Of a stretch of 64,000 bases of DNA, positions 9,699 to 19,464 are shown piece after piece. The notes under the pieces are model-generated. The model searched no databases and was not told where the DNA came from. It saw only the letters and a list, made by a program, of their open reading frames with translations. The stretch comes from an uncultured Fluviicola sp. GTDB taxonomy: Bacteria > Bacteroidota > Bacteroidia > Flavobacteriales_D > Crocinitomicaceae. The stretch spans positions 1 to 64,000 of the forward strand of contig NZ_CABHOL010000028.1 of NCBI RefSeq assembly GCF_902168135.1. The letters run 5' to 3'. The position numbers and the translations under genes were made by a program. Numbering within the stretch: position 1 is the stretch's first letter; each line of letters opens with the position of its first letter.

Positions 9699-10754
9699 CT
9701 ATTGATTTTGAATCTGCTGATTAACAAATAAATAGTGAAGTAGCGCATATCCTGTATTCACACTTAAAGCATTTCCTGCCTGTTTGTATAACTGATGTTC
9801 ACTTACGCCTGAAGCAATTGCATTCTGATAAAAATCCTTTCCGAAACCTTGTAACTTCAAAGCTTCCCAGGGGGTAAGTTTTCTAACTGGGGTCGTATAA
9901 AGTACTTCTTTATCTGTTTCTTTATGAGAATGATTGTGTTGAATAAAATCATCAGAATAGTAATTGTCTTGACATGCCCTATGCATTTTTACCATAGTTG
10001 CTGTTAGGGTTCTGGCAATGTTTAAGTCTATCTGAGACTTACTTCTGAAATTTTTTGATCCGTCTGCTAGAATTGTGTGTTTGATTTTTTCCGATAAGTA
10101 ATATTTACTATCTACTTTCTTATCCAAAACTTCTAGTACATCATTAAATATGTGTAAGGAATGATCCTGAATCGATCTAAAATTTTCAGCAATTGCTCCT
10201 TCTGTGAGTTCGAGATCAAGAGCTCTTTTACTACAGACAAAAAAAACTCTTGCTCTCCGTTGTGGTAATCCAAAATTTTGTGAATCGAGCAACACATAGT
10301 TTACATATCTATATCCATGCTCTCTGAAAAAATCAAGAATTTTTTCAAGAGTAGCTCCTTTGTCATGTTGCAAAATATTCCGAACATTTTCAAGAACAAT
10401 AAATTCTGGTGATTTTTTGGCTAATAACTCATGAACACTAAACAAAATTTTCCCTCGTTCATCTTCAAGACCAAGTTGTTTTCCTAATAAACTAAAGGAC
10501 TGACAAGGAAAACCTCCGAGCAACAAATCAAACTCTGGGAGCGTTTGCAAATTTTCCTCACTAGAGGTGAAGTCCATCACATTGTTCATTCTGAGTTCTC
10601 CATTTAGATCATAGTTACTCTCATATGTTTTCAGTGCATGTGAGTCAATTTCTGAAAAGGCAATGCAATTCATATCGATACCGGTATCTCTTTCAAGAAG
10701 ATCTGCTGCGCGTCTAAATCCGCCAATTCCCGAAAATAATTCTACGTATCTCAT
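9699..10754 (-). CDS. DNA (cytosine-5)-methyltransferase
   Basis: MRYVELFSGIGGFRRA (I), GGFPCQSFS (IV), LENVRNIL (VI), QRRARVFFV (VIII), QAGNALSV (X). Confidence 0.95.
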   Translation of the reverse strand: MRYVELFSGIGGFRRAADLLERDTGIDMNCIAFSEIDSHALKTYESNYDLNGELRMNNVMDFTSSEENLQTLPEFDLLLGGFPCQSFSLLGKQLGLEDERGKILFSVHELLAKKSPEFIVLENVRNILQHDKGATLEKILDFFREHGYRYVNYVLLDSQNFGLPQRRARVFFVCSKRALDLELTEGAIAENFRSIQDHSLHIFNDVLEVLDKKVDSKYYLSEKIKHTILADGSKNFRSKSQIDLNIARTLTATMVKMHRACQDNYYSDDFIQHNHSHKETDKEVLYTTPVRKLTPWEALKLQGFGKDFYQNAIASGVSEHQLYKQAGNALSVNTGYALLHYLFVNQQIQNQ

Positions 10755-12181
10755 TCAATAAAATCTTTTATTTCAAGGGCAATGGTTTCAGCAAGTTTTA
10801 CTGGAACTGCATTGCCGATTTGTTTGTACCAACTGTTCAGATTTCCTCTGAAAACATAGTCATCCGGAAACGTTTGTATACGTGCTGCTTCTCTGGGACT
10901 CAATCCTCTTGGTTGCTCGGGATGTATATACATATGACAATCAAACTTCATGTGAGAAGTTATCGTCTTTGAAACTTCGTCTCGTTTCAGTTTGTAATAT
11001 TTATCTTTGAAAATGTGTTCACGATTTTTGTAAACAAGAATATCTTGAATACACTCATGTAAAGAATTTGCTCCTTCAGGAAGACGGCGGAATATCTCCA
11101 AATCGTTGTCGTTATTGTAACGAGATTTGTGATTCCAAAGATATTTACTGCTCTTTCCTTTATTGATATCCTTTAAAAAATAATTTTGTTCAACGGTAAT
11201 GCCATTAACTGTATAACCATTATCATCACTTTCATAATCAATATTCAATTTATTCGGATTCGTACCAATCTCGGGTAATCCAAAAAGTGCATCTCCGAGT
11301 TTGTACCCTTGTCCGTTATAGTTGCCTGTTAGCAAACGTGTTTTTATCTGTTCAATACTGAATACATCTTTGCCTCCAATAAGGATGTAGCGGATTCTGC
11401 TTTGGGGAACGCCAAAGTTTTTAGCATCGAGAATCAATGGTGTAAAAAAGTATTCTTGGTTAGTTTCTAGGCGTATATCTTCTTCAACTTGATTTTCTAC
11501 TTTACGCATTCCGCGTACATTCTCCATGATGAAAAATTCAGGTTTTACAATTCCTAAGATCTGAACAAAGTGTTTGTATAATACATTGCGCTCATCATCG
11601 ATAAATCGTTTCTCTTGACTTGCTTGATCAATCTTGAAATTTTGTCTATTTGCGGTGGAGAATCCCTGACATGGAGGTCCTCCCGCGATCAGTTTTATTT
11701 TTTCAAGAAGCGGGTAGAATAGGTCAATGTTTGTAACGATTTCAGCTATATCACCATGAAAAAAACGATCCAGCGAGAGATTGTGATTGAAGTAATAGGT
11801 TTCTAAAGCATCCAAATAATTATCATTGACGAAAGCTGGTTTGAAGCCAGCATTTATAAGTCCTTGACTTAGTCCTCCTGCTCCGCTGAAGAAATCTGCA
11901 AATAACAACTCACCATCGGGTTCTTTTTTTAACTCAGGTAGATATTTCCATAAAACGGGATGGTTTTTAGCTTTATTCTTTCGAAGAGTGAAGTAGATAT
12001 GATTAAGTCTCTGAAAAAGCGAATCACTTAACCCAGCTTTATATACTTCGGAAATTTCATTCTTTTTGGCATTTTGAATTACAATGCTTTCAATTTGAAG
12101 GATTTTTTCAATTTCTTCAGCAAGTTTAGTGGCTTTATGCTTGAATTTGTTTCGATGATATTTATAGTAGAATTCAAGCAT
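10751..12181 (-). CDS. DNA (cytosine-5)-methyltransferase, second paralogue
   Basis: FADFFSGAGGLSQG (I), GGPPCQGFS (IV), MENVRGM (VI), QSRIRYILIGG (VIII), QIGNAVPV (X). Confidence 0.95.
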   Translation of the reverse strand: MLEFYYKYHRNKFKHKATKLAEEIEKILQIESIVIQNAKKNEISEVYKAGLSDSLFQRLNHIYFTLRKNKAKNHPVLWKYLPELKKEPDGELLFADFFSGAGGLSQGLINAGFKPAFVNDNYLDALETYYFNHNLSLDRFFHGDIAEIVTNIDLFYPLLEKIKLIAGGPPCQGFSTANRQNFKIDQASQEKRFIDDERNVLYKHFVQILGIVKPEFFIMENVRGMRKVENQVEEDIRLETNQEYFFTPLILDAKNFGVPQSRIRYILIGGKDVFSIEQIKTRLLTGNYNGQGYKLGDALFGLPEIGTNPNKLNIDYESDDNGYTVNGITVEQNYFLKDINKGKSSKYLWNHKSRYNNDNDLEIFRRLPEGANSLHECIQDILVYKNREHIFKDKYYKLKRDEVSKTITSHMKFDCHMYIHPEQPRGLSPREAARIQTFPDDYVFRGNLNSWYKQIGNAVPVKLAETIALEIKDFIE

Positions 12182-12403
12182 TTAATTTGTTTTCTGTATA
12201 GGAAGCATCTTTAATTTTTTGTCACTTTTTAATACAAAAAGCTTTAAACTGGCAATTTGCCTGGTCCTCTCAAATTAATGAATGTGATTCAAGCGATAAA
12301 TATAAGAAATATTGCTTTTGATGTATTTAAATATTATAAGTTTTGCCTTATTAAATAACCACCCTCTCATTATTGAGTTTTGTCAATAATCGGATTGGAC
12401 TGT

Positions 12404-12443
12404 TTTTTTCATCTCCTTCTGTGCTTTTTTCATCTCCTTTTGT
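12404..12443. repeat. 21-bp-period direct repeat TTTTTTCATCTCCTTyTGT in divergent intergenic region
   Basis: Copies at 12404-12422 and 12425-12443, one mismatch in 19. Confidence 0.8.
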
Positions 12444-12500
12444 AAATGACAGAAAATGACTGACAAACCATTCTTTTTTTCCACAATCAAACAGTTGTTA

Positions 12501-12514
12501 CCACTTTTTACCAC
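12501..12514 (-). promoter_or_regulatory. Candidate MraZ box (inverted copy)
   Basis: CCACTTTTTACCAC, exact reverse complement of GTGGTAAAAAGTGG at 12621-12634. Confidence 0.55.
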
Positions 12515-12620
12515 TAACTCAAAAAAGCATAAATATTCAGTAAAAACAGGAGTTTTTAATAATTTGTTGTAACCTTGTGTAGGTTGATTGCGTTAGAAGT
12601 TATCAACAAAGTGTAATTTG

Positions 12621-12634
12621 GTGGTAAAAAGTGG
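12621..12634 (+). promoter_or_regulatory. Candidate MraZ box
   Basis: GTGGTAAAAAGTGG: GTGG repeated with 10-bp period just upstream of mraZ, resembling the TGGG-type direct repeats bound by MraZ. Confidence 0.6.
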
Positions 12635-12669
12635 GTGATTCTCCCTAATTTTACCCATTATTAATAGCT

Positions 12670-13131
12670 ATGGCTGGACTTGTCGGAGAATTTGAGGTGA
12701 AGCTGGACGGAAAAGGAAGATTTCTTTTCCCTGCCGGTTTGCGCAAACAACTCTCTCCGGAGGCTCAGGAACAATTTATGTTGAATAAAGGCTTTGAGGA
12801 ATGTTTGACTCTCTATCCCATGAACGAATGGGAAAAGTTGTCGGTAAAACTGTCAAAGCTGAATTTGTTTAAGCCACAGAACCGTATGTTCTACCGTTTG
12901 TTCCATCAGGGGGCAAAACAAATCGCGCTGGATAATGCCGGTCGTGTTTTGATTCCGGTAATGCACATGGAGCGGGTTGGTTTGGACAAAGATGTGATGC
13001 TGATTGCATACAACGACCGAATTGAGATCTGGGACAAGTCCAAATACTTCGAGTTGATCGATGGGAACATGGCTGATTTTGCTGATTTGGCAGATGAAGT
13101 AATGGGTGATTTGGGGAATGATGACGAATAA
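12670..13131 (+). CDS. mraZ: Transcriptional regulator MraZ
   Basis: FEVKLDGKGRFLFPAGLRKQL, DNAGRVLIP; first gene of dcw cluster. Confidence 0.95.
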   Translation: MAGLVGEFEVKLDGKGRFLFPAGLRKQLSPEAQEQFMLNKGFEECLTLYPMNEWEKLSVKLSKLNLFKPQNRMFYRLFHQGAKQIALDNAGRVLIPVMHMERVGLDKDVMLIAYNDRIEIWDKSKYFELIDGNMADFADLADEVMGDLGNDDE

Positions 13132-14047
13132 TGATGCGACATACCACGTGCCTGTCATGTTGCAGGAGTGTCTGGATGGATTGAATATCAATCCGGACGG
13201 GATTTACGTTGATGTTACCTTTGGTGGTGGTGGTCACTCCCGTGCAATTTTCGAAAAACTTTCTTCAAAAGGCAGGCTGATTGTTTTTGATCAGGATCCG
13301 GATGCGCGTGCAAATGCATGGGAAGCTCCGAATTTTCATTTTGTAGCAGCCAATTTTGCTTTTCTAAAAAATCACTTACGAGTTTTGGGTATTCCGGCTG
13401 TTGATGGAATTCTTGCTGATTTGGGGGTTTCCTCTCATCAGTTTGATGATGCGAAGCGCGGTTTTTCCATTCGTTCCAATGAAGCGTTGGATATGCGTAT
13501 GAACCAGGCCGGTGATTTTACAGCTGCGAAAATTGTCCAGACTTACGATGAGGAACAGTTGGCTGCAATTTTTAGAAAATACGGCGAATTGGATCATCCT
13601 TTCAAGACAGCTGTCGAATTGGTGAAAGCACGGAATAAATCGAAAATAAAGACCACCGGTGAGTTGATGGAGGCTTTAATGCCCGTTGCTCCGAAGTTTA
13701 AGGATCATAAATTCTTTGCGCAGGTGTTCCAGGCGCTTCGTATAGAGGTGAACCAGGAAATGGACGTGCTGGAGAAGTTTCTGCTTCAGACAGCTGAGGT
13801 GTTAAAGCCGGAAGCTCGTTTGGTGGTGATGTCTTATCATTCCTTAGAAGACCGTTTGGTGAAAAACCTGATGAAACGCGGGAACCTGGACGGTTCGATT
13901 GAAAAGGATTTTTTCGGGAAGGTGCTGAAGCCTTTTGAAGAGGTGAATCGAAAACCGATTCTTCCGAGTGAAGAAGAGATTCAGCGGAATACACGTGCGC
14001 GTAGTGCGAAGTTGAGAATAGCTAAAAGAGTGACGGATGGAAAATGA
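13121..14047 (+). CDS. rsmH: 16S rRNA m4C1402 methyltransferase RsmH (MraW)
   Basis: YHVPVMLQECLDGL, VDVTFGGGGHSRAI, ADLGVSSHQFD, SYHSLEDRLVK. Track ORF begins 13106; ATG at 13121 is the likelier start. Confidence 0.95.
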   Translation: MTNNDATYHVPVMLQECLDGLNINPDGIYVDVTFGGGGHSRAIFEKLSSKGRLIVFDQDPDARANAWEAPNFHFVAANFAFLKNHLRVLGIPAVDGILADLGVSSHQFDDAKRGFSIRSNEALDMRMNQAGDFTAAKIVQTYDEEQLAAIFRKYGELDHPFKTAVELVKARNKSKIKTTGELMEALMPVAPKFKDHKFFAQVFQALRIEVNQEMDVLEKFLLQTAEVLKPEARLVVMSYHSLEDRLVKNLMKRGNLDGSIEKDFFGKVLKPFEEVNRKPILPSEEEIQRNTRARSAKLRIAKRVTDGK

Positions 14048-14588
14048 GTACAGAGAACGGGAGGGTGTAAATCCGATGGATGCTGTACGTGGTAAGGCTC
14101 CCAGAGAAAAGTATTCGACGGATATACCTGTAAATGAAAAGCCGGGTAAGAAGAGCTCAAAGAAGACTGCTGCTGCCAGCGAAAAAACGAATGCGAAAAC
14201 GAATACCTATACAGATAAAAAGGCGGATACAAAAGCGAAGCCGGTTGGAAGTGCGAAACCAAAGCGTCAGAATTTGTTGATTCAGGTTTTGAACGGGGAA
14301 ATTTTAACCCGGGATTTTGTGTTGAATAACCTGACGTTCATCTTCTTCATTTTGTTCCTGTTGATGTTGATGGTGGCAAAAGGCTATTACGGAAAACAGT
14401 TGCAGAAGGATATTACGGATTTGCAGGCTGACGTGGATGCGCAGACTGCTGAATATATTGAGAACAAGGCGTGTTTGGAAGAATCGACTTCTCGTTACCG
14501 CCTGGTTCAGGCATTGGAGAAGCGGGGATTGAAAGAGACGGTCAATCCGGTGAAAGTGATACGATTAAAGCGAAAAGACAATGAGTGA
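14037..14588 (+). CDS. ftsL: FtsL-like division protein
   Basis: Between rsmH and ftsI; K/T/A-rich cytoplasmic tail, one TM (LTFIFFILFLLMLMVAKGYY), then coiled coil. Confidence 0.75.
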   Translation: MENEYREREGVNPMDAVRGKAPREKYSTDIPVNEKPGKKSSKKTAAASEKTNAKTNTYTDKKADTKAKPVGSAKPKRQNLLIQVLNGEILTRDFVLNNLTFIFFILFLLMLMVAKGYYGKQLQKDITDLQADVDAQTAEYIENKACLEESTSRYRLVQALEKRGLKETVNPVKVIRLKRKDNE

Positions 14589-16683
14589 TAAAAAAGACTT
14601 GATGTGGCGGGCTTACCTGGTTTACATAGGTTTTTTCATTGCCTTGATTGTTGTGGTTGTGAAAACAATCATGATACAGTCTGAAGGCAGTGCTTCATTG
14701 TTTACGGCAACAAAAGAGAAAATCCCAACAAGAGCGGTGAAAAAATATCCGCGGCGGGGGGAGGTGCTTGATAGAAATTATACACCGCTGATTACGTCGG
14801 TGTCGTTCTTTGACATACACATGGATCCTACTGTTGTGGATCAGGAGATTTTTGACAAGGAGATCGGTGCTTTGTGTGAGGGGTTGAGTAAGGTTTTTCC
14901 TGAAACTTCTGCGCGTGATTTTGAAAATTACATCCGTAAGGGAAGGGCCAGGGGAAGAAGGTATATTACCATCAAGCTGAAGGCCACGAACGAGCAAAGA
15001 CACCGCCTGGAAGAACTTCCGATTTTCAATTTGGGAAGGAATAAAGGTGGATTGATCGACACGGATGAAACGATTTTGAGAAAGCGTCCGCATGGCGAGA
15101 TCCTGAAAAGAACATTGGGCTATTATCAGAACAACGGGAATTCGAAAGAGTTGCGTGTTGGTATTGAAGGTGCTTTCAATGAGATTCTGGCAGGTGAACC
15201 GGGTGAAGAAGTTGAACAGCGCATTTCTTCCGGCTGGAAAAAAACCGGGAAAATGATCCGTGAGCCTATTGAAGGAGCTGACCTTATTACTTCTATTGAT
15301 ATGGAAATCCAGGAAGTAGCACATTCGGAATTGTACCGCCAGTTGAAAAACCAGGGAGCAAAAAGTGGTTGCGTGATCGTAATGGATGTGAAGACCGGTT
15401 TTGTTCGTGCGGTTTCAAACCTTCAAATGGCTTCCGATGGAGAATATTACGAGTTGTACAACCACGCAATAGGTACCAAAGAGGTTCCTGGTTCAACATT
15501 TAAGCTGGCTTCATTAATGGCTGCTTTGGAAGATCAGAAGATCACACTCGATGATACGGTAAATGCGGTTGGTGAATACCAGTTCTATGATTTGAAACTA
15601 ACGGATTCTAATCCTTACGGATACGGACGTATTACCATTCGCAGGGCTTTTGAATTGTCTTCCAATGTGATTGCGCGAGTGATTAACAATGCTTACCGCA
15701 GAGAGCCGCAAGTGTTCATCGATCGTTTACGAACCTTCGGGATAGGAGATTCATTGGGAATTGATTTGCAGGGTGAGCCCAAGCCAACCTTATATTCGCC
15801 GGGAACTAAGCAATGGTCGGGAATTTCGCTTCCGTGGATGTCGATCGGCTATGAAGTGCAGCAAACGCCTTTGCAAACACTGGCTTTCTACAATGCAGTT
15901 GCGAATAACGGAACATTGGTTCGTCCGCAATTTGTAGAGCATATTCGACGTGGTCAGCGCATTGTGAAATCCTATAAGCCGATCGTTCTTCGTCCGAAGA
16001 TTTGTTCGGATAAAACATTGCGTTTGATGCAGGAATGTTTGAAGGGAGTTGTGAAACGAGGAACGGGAAGTGCTTTGAAGTCGGCCTTATTTGATATTGC
16101 CGGGAAAACGGGAACGGCTGTGGTGCAAAATGCCGATGGTCGTTACGGAGAAGAGGGAAACAAAACTTACCAGGCTTCTTTCGTGGGATATTTTCCGGCA
16201 GATGAACCGCTTTACTCGTGTATCGTAGTTGTTGCTGCGCCTTCTAAAGATATTTATGGAGCAACGGTTTCGGGAACAGTATTCTCTGCTATTGCGAATA
16301 AGGTGTACTCCAATTCTTTGAATTACCACAAAGCAATTAATGAAGAGAAGGAACGTATCAAAGATGCTCCGCTTATTAAGGATGGAAATATCAATGACCT
16401 GTTAGTGGTTTTAAAGCGCTTGCATTTGCCTTATCAAATGGATGCTTACAGCGAATGGTCGCGGGTGCGTGTTTCGGAATCACACATTTCGATTGTTCCC
16501 CGAAAAATTTCTTCAACAACAGTTCCAAGTGTTACGGGATTAACGGCTAAAGATGCGGTTTACCTGATTGAGCGCCTGGGAATGCATGTGTATATACGCG
16601 GAAGCGGAAAAGTAGTAAAACAAACAATCCCTGCGGGATCGCCAGCGGTAGCCGGAGGGTTAATGGAATTAATATTGGAATGA
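14581..16683 (+). CDS. ftsI: Peptidoglycan transpeptidase FtsI/PBP3 with C-terminal PASTA domain
   Basis: PGSTFKLASLMAAL, SSN, AGKTGTAVV (KTG), PASTA-like TTVPSVTGLTAKDAVYLIERLG. Confidence 0.93.
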   Translation: MSDKKDLMWRAYLVYIGFFIALIVVVVKTIMIQSEGSASLFTATKEKIPTRAVKKYPRRGEVLDRNYTPLITSVSFFDIHMDPTVVDQEIFDKEIGALCEGLSKVFPETSARDFENYIRKGRARGRRYITIKLKATNEQRHRLEELPIFNLGRNKGGLIDTDETILRKRPHGEILKRTLGYYQNNGNSKELRVGIEGAFNEILAGEPGEEVEQRISSGWKKTGKMIREPIEGADLITSIDMEIQEVAHSELYRQLKNQGAKSGCVIVMDVKTGFVRAVSNLQMASDGEYYELYNHAIGTKEVPGSTFKLASLMAALEDQKITLDDTVNAVGEYQFYDLKLTDSNPYGYGRITIRRAFELSSNVIARVINNAYRREPQVFIDRLRTFGIGDSLGIDLQGEPKPTLYSPGTKQWSGISLPWMSIGYEVQQTPLQTLAFYNAVANNGTLVRPQFVEHIRRGQRIVKSYKPIVLRPKICSDKTLRLMQECLKGVVKRGTGSALKSALFDIAGKTGTAVVQNADGRYGEEGNKTYQASFVGYFPADEPLYSCIVVVAAPSKDIYGATVSGTVFSAIANKVYSNSLNYHKAINEEKERIKDAPLIKDGNINDLLVVLKRLHLPYQMDAYSEWSRVRVSESHISIVPRKISSTTVPSVTGLTAKDAVYLIERLGMHVYIRGSGKVVKQTIPAGSPAVAGGLMELILE

Positions 16684-18140
16684 AAACAGTCAATGAATTA
16701 GCAAAAGCAACGAAAGTGACTCAGTGGGTAGGACCTGCTGAAGCGCAAATCTCTGCGCTTATTTCTGACTCCCGAAAGGCAGCTGCGGGGACGCTTTTCG
16801 TAGCTGTAAAAGGTACGCAGGTGGATGCACATGATTTCATTCCTCAGGTTATTGAGAAAGGGTGTACGGTCGTTGTTTCGGAGCGCGTTGTTGACGTTCC
16901 GAAAGACGTAACCCTGTTGATCGTTCCGAATACAGCTTTGGCTCTGGGGGAGTTGGCGCATGCGTTTTACGATTATCCCTCTCATTCTTTACAGTTGGTG
17001 GGAATTACCGGGACTAACGGAAAAACCACCACTACAACACTTTTACACGATTTGTATACCGGATTGGGATACAAAGTGGGACTGCTTTCAACGGTGGTGA
17101 ATTTGATAGGAAAAGAAGTGATTCCTTCTACGCATACTACTCCGGACCAGATTGCTTTGAATGCTTTATTGGCAGACATGGTTGCGCAAGGATGTTCGCA
17201 TTGTTTCATGGAAGTGAGTTCTCATGCAGTTTCTCAGAATCGTATTGCAGGATTGGTTTTTAAGGGCGGAGCGTTTACGAACATCACGCACGATCATTTG
17301 GACTATCATGGAACGTTTAAAGAATACATCACAGCGAAGAAAGCCTTCTTTGATGGAATGAATAAAGATGCTTTCGCACTGGTGAATGCCGATGATAAAA
17401 ACGGAATGGTGATGGTACAGAATACCAAAGCCAAAGTTTCCACTTTCGCCTTAAAAACGCATGCCGATTTCAAAGTAAAAGTATTGGAAAACAGCTTTAG
17501 CGGCTTGCTGCTTACGGTAAATGGAATTGAATTGTGGACGCGTCTGATCGGTGATTTCAATGCGTACAACATTGCAACGGTTTATGGGGTCAGCCAGCTG
17601 CTGGGTTCAGACTCGACGGAAGTATTGACGGTCTTGAGCAGTTTAGAAGCAGTTGACGGTCGGTTCCAGTTCACAAAAAGTGCAACGGACATTACAGCTG
17701 TTGTGGACTATGCACACACGCCGGATGCTTTGGAAAATGTGTTGAAGACAATCGAAAATATCCGCACCAGGAATGAGCAGGTGATCACAGTTGTTGGCTG
17801 TGGGGGCGACCGGGATGCGTTGAAAAGACCGGAGATGGCAAGGATCGCTTGTGAAATGAGCGACAAAGTCATATTGACTTCGGATAATCCGCGTACAGAA
17901 GATCCGGCTGAGATCTTAAGACAGATGGAAGCGGGAGTGGGAGCACACCAAACAATGAAAGTGCTTTCCATTTTGGATCGCGACCAGGCGATTAAAACAG
18001 CAGTTTCCCTGGCGCAGGCAAAAGACATTATCCTGATTGCAGGAAAAGGACATGAAAAATATCAAGATATCAATGGGGTAAAACACCCTTTCGATGATTT
18101 CGAGGTGGTAAAGAATTACTTCAATAAACTCAGTAAATAG
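16680..18140 (+). CDS. murE: UDP-N-acetylmuramoyl-tripeptide synthetase MurE
   Basis: GITGTNGKTTTTTLLHDLY, VDYAHTPDALENVLKTI, SDNPRTEDP, AGKGHEKYQ. Confidence 0.95.
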   Translation: MKTVNELAKATKVTQWVGPAEAQISALISDSRKAAAGTLFVAVKGTQVDAHDFIPQVIEKGCTVVVSERVVDVPKDVTLLIVPNTALALGELAHAFYDYPSHSLQLVGITGTNGKTTTTTLLHDLYTGLGYKVGLLSTVVNLIGKEVIPSTHTTPDQIALNALLADMVAQGCSHCFMEVSSHAVSQNRIAGLVFKGGAFTNITHDHLDYHGTFKEYITAKKAFFDGMNKDAFALVNADDKNGMVMVQNTKAKVSTFALKTHADFKVKVLENSFSGLLLTVNGIELWTRLIGDFNAYNIATVYGVSQLLGSDSTEVLTVLSSLEAVDGRFQFTKSATDITAVVDYAHTPDALENVLKTIENIRTRNEQVITVVGCGGDRDALKRPEMARIACEMSDKVILTSDNPRTEDPAEILRQMEAGVGAHQTMKVLSILDRDQAIKTAVSLAQAKDIILIAGKGHEKYQDINGVKHPFDDFEVVKNYFNKLSK

Positions 18141-18210
18141 AAGAGAAAGCGCAGCTTTTGATCTGATCAAGCGGTAGCGCAGATAAATAAAAAAATTAAT
18201 AATTAGAAAC

Positions 18211-19464
18211 ATGCTTACTTACTTGTTTAATTATTTAGAACAATTGGATTTCCCGGGAGCAGGATTATTCCAGTATATCTCATTCAGAGCTGCAATGGCA
18301 TTGATCACTTCATTGATCGTGTCCATTATTTTCGGGAAACGTTTGATCAACTTGCTGCGCCGCCAGCAGATCGGTGAAACAGTGCGCGATTTAGGTTTGG
18401 CAGGTCAGTTGGAAAAAGCAGGTACACCAACCATGGGTGGGATTATCATTCTTTCTGCTATCCTGATTCCGACATTGCTTTTCGCAAAGCTGCACAACGT
18501 GTATGTTTTCACGATGCTTTTGGCAACTGTTTGGCTGGGCGTTATCGGATTTGTAGATGACTACATCAAAGTGTTCAAGAAGAACAAAGAAGGCTTGAAA
18601 GGAAAATTCAAAGTAGTTGGTCAGATTGGAGTAGGTATCATTGTTGGGTCGATCTTGTATTTCCACCCGGATGTACAGGTACACAAACGCGTAGCTGCAA
18701 ACTACCAGTTACAGGCAGGGGAGTCATTCGTAACGCACCAGCATTCGAAAGATGTAGTTTCGGATACGATTCCTTCCAAATGGATTGTAACTCGTGATAT
18801 GACAACCACGATTCCTTTTGTGAAGAACAATGAGTTCAACTACAACTGGCTGATCGGGGATATCGATAAATCCTACGGATGGGCTTTGTTCATTCCGTTT
18901 GTGATCATTGTGGTGATTGCAGTTTCCAACGGTGCTAACATGACGGACGGACTTGATGGTCTGGCCACGGGAACGAGCGCGATTGCCGGAATTGCATTGG
19001 CGGTTTTGGCCTACGTTACTTCCAACGTTCATTTTGCGGATTATCTGAATGTGATGTATGTTCCGTATGCAGAAGAGCTCGTGATATTTATCGCGGCGTT
19101 CGTGGGTGCTTGTATCGGATTCTTGTGGTACAACAGTTACCCGGCCCAGGTTTTTATGGGTGACACCGGAAGTTTGGCTTTGGGAGGAATCATCGCGGTA
19201 TTCGCTATTTCCATCCGTAAGGAATTGCTGATCCCGGTATTGTGCGGAATCTTCCTGATCGAGAATTTATCCGTGATCATGCAGGTTGGGTATTTCAAAT
19301 ATACCAAGCGCAGATTGGGTGAAGGAAAACGAATCTTCCTGATGGCGCCGCTGCATCACCACTACCAGAAAAAAGGACTGCATGAAGCGAAAATTGTTTC
19401 TCGTTTCTGGATCGTTGCGATCCTGCTTGCTGTTGTATCCATTGTAACTCTGAAACTACGTTAA
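18211..19464 (+). CDS. mraY: Phospho-N-acetylmuramoyl-pentapeptide transferase MraY
   Basis: [50 protein letters not shown]. Confidence 0.96.
   Translation: MLTYLFNYLEQLDFPGAGLFQYISFRAAMALITSLIVSIIFGKRLINLLRRQQIGETVRDLGLAGQLEKAGTPTMGGIIILSAILIPTLLFAKLHNVYVFTMLLATVWLGVIGFVDDYIKVFKKNKEGLKGKFKVVGQIGVGIIVGSILYFHPDVQVHKRVAANYQLQAGESFVTHQHSKDVVSDTIPSKWIVTRDMTTTIPFVKNNEFNYNWLIGDIDKSYGWALFIPFVIIVVIAVSNGANMTDGLDGLATGTSAIAGIALAVLAYVTSNVHFADYLNVMYVPYAEELVIFIAAFVGACIGFLWYNSYPAQVFMGDTGSLALGGIIAVFAISIRKELLIPVLCGIFLIENLSVIMQVGYFKYTKRRLGEGKRIFLMAPLHHHYQKKGLHEAKIVSRFWIVAILLAVVSIVTLKLR

Noticed and set aside
12600-12608. TTATCAACA, one mismatch from the DnaA box
   Set aside because: A single isolated 9-mer in AT-rich DNA is expected by chance; no cluster of boxes.
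12853-13237. Three overlapping minus-strand ORFs (112, 122, 78 aa)
   Set aside because: Shadow ORFs antisense to mraZ/rsmH, mutually overlapping; no motifs.
14695-15324. 209-aa antisense ORF
   Set aside because: Lies wholly antisense to ftsI; composition typical of a shadow frame and no domain recognised.
18149-18180. GCGC-GCTT..GATC T GATC-AAGC..GCGC hairpin between murE and mraY
   Set aside because: Imperfect stem without T-tract; could be a minor attenuator but evidence is too weak to call.
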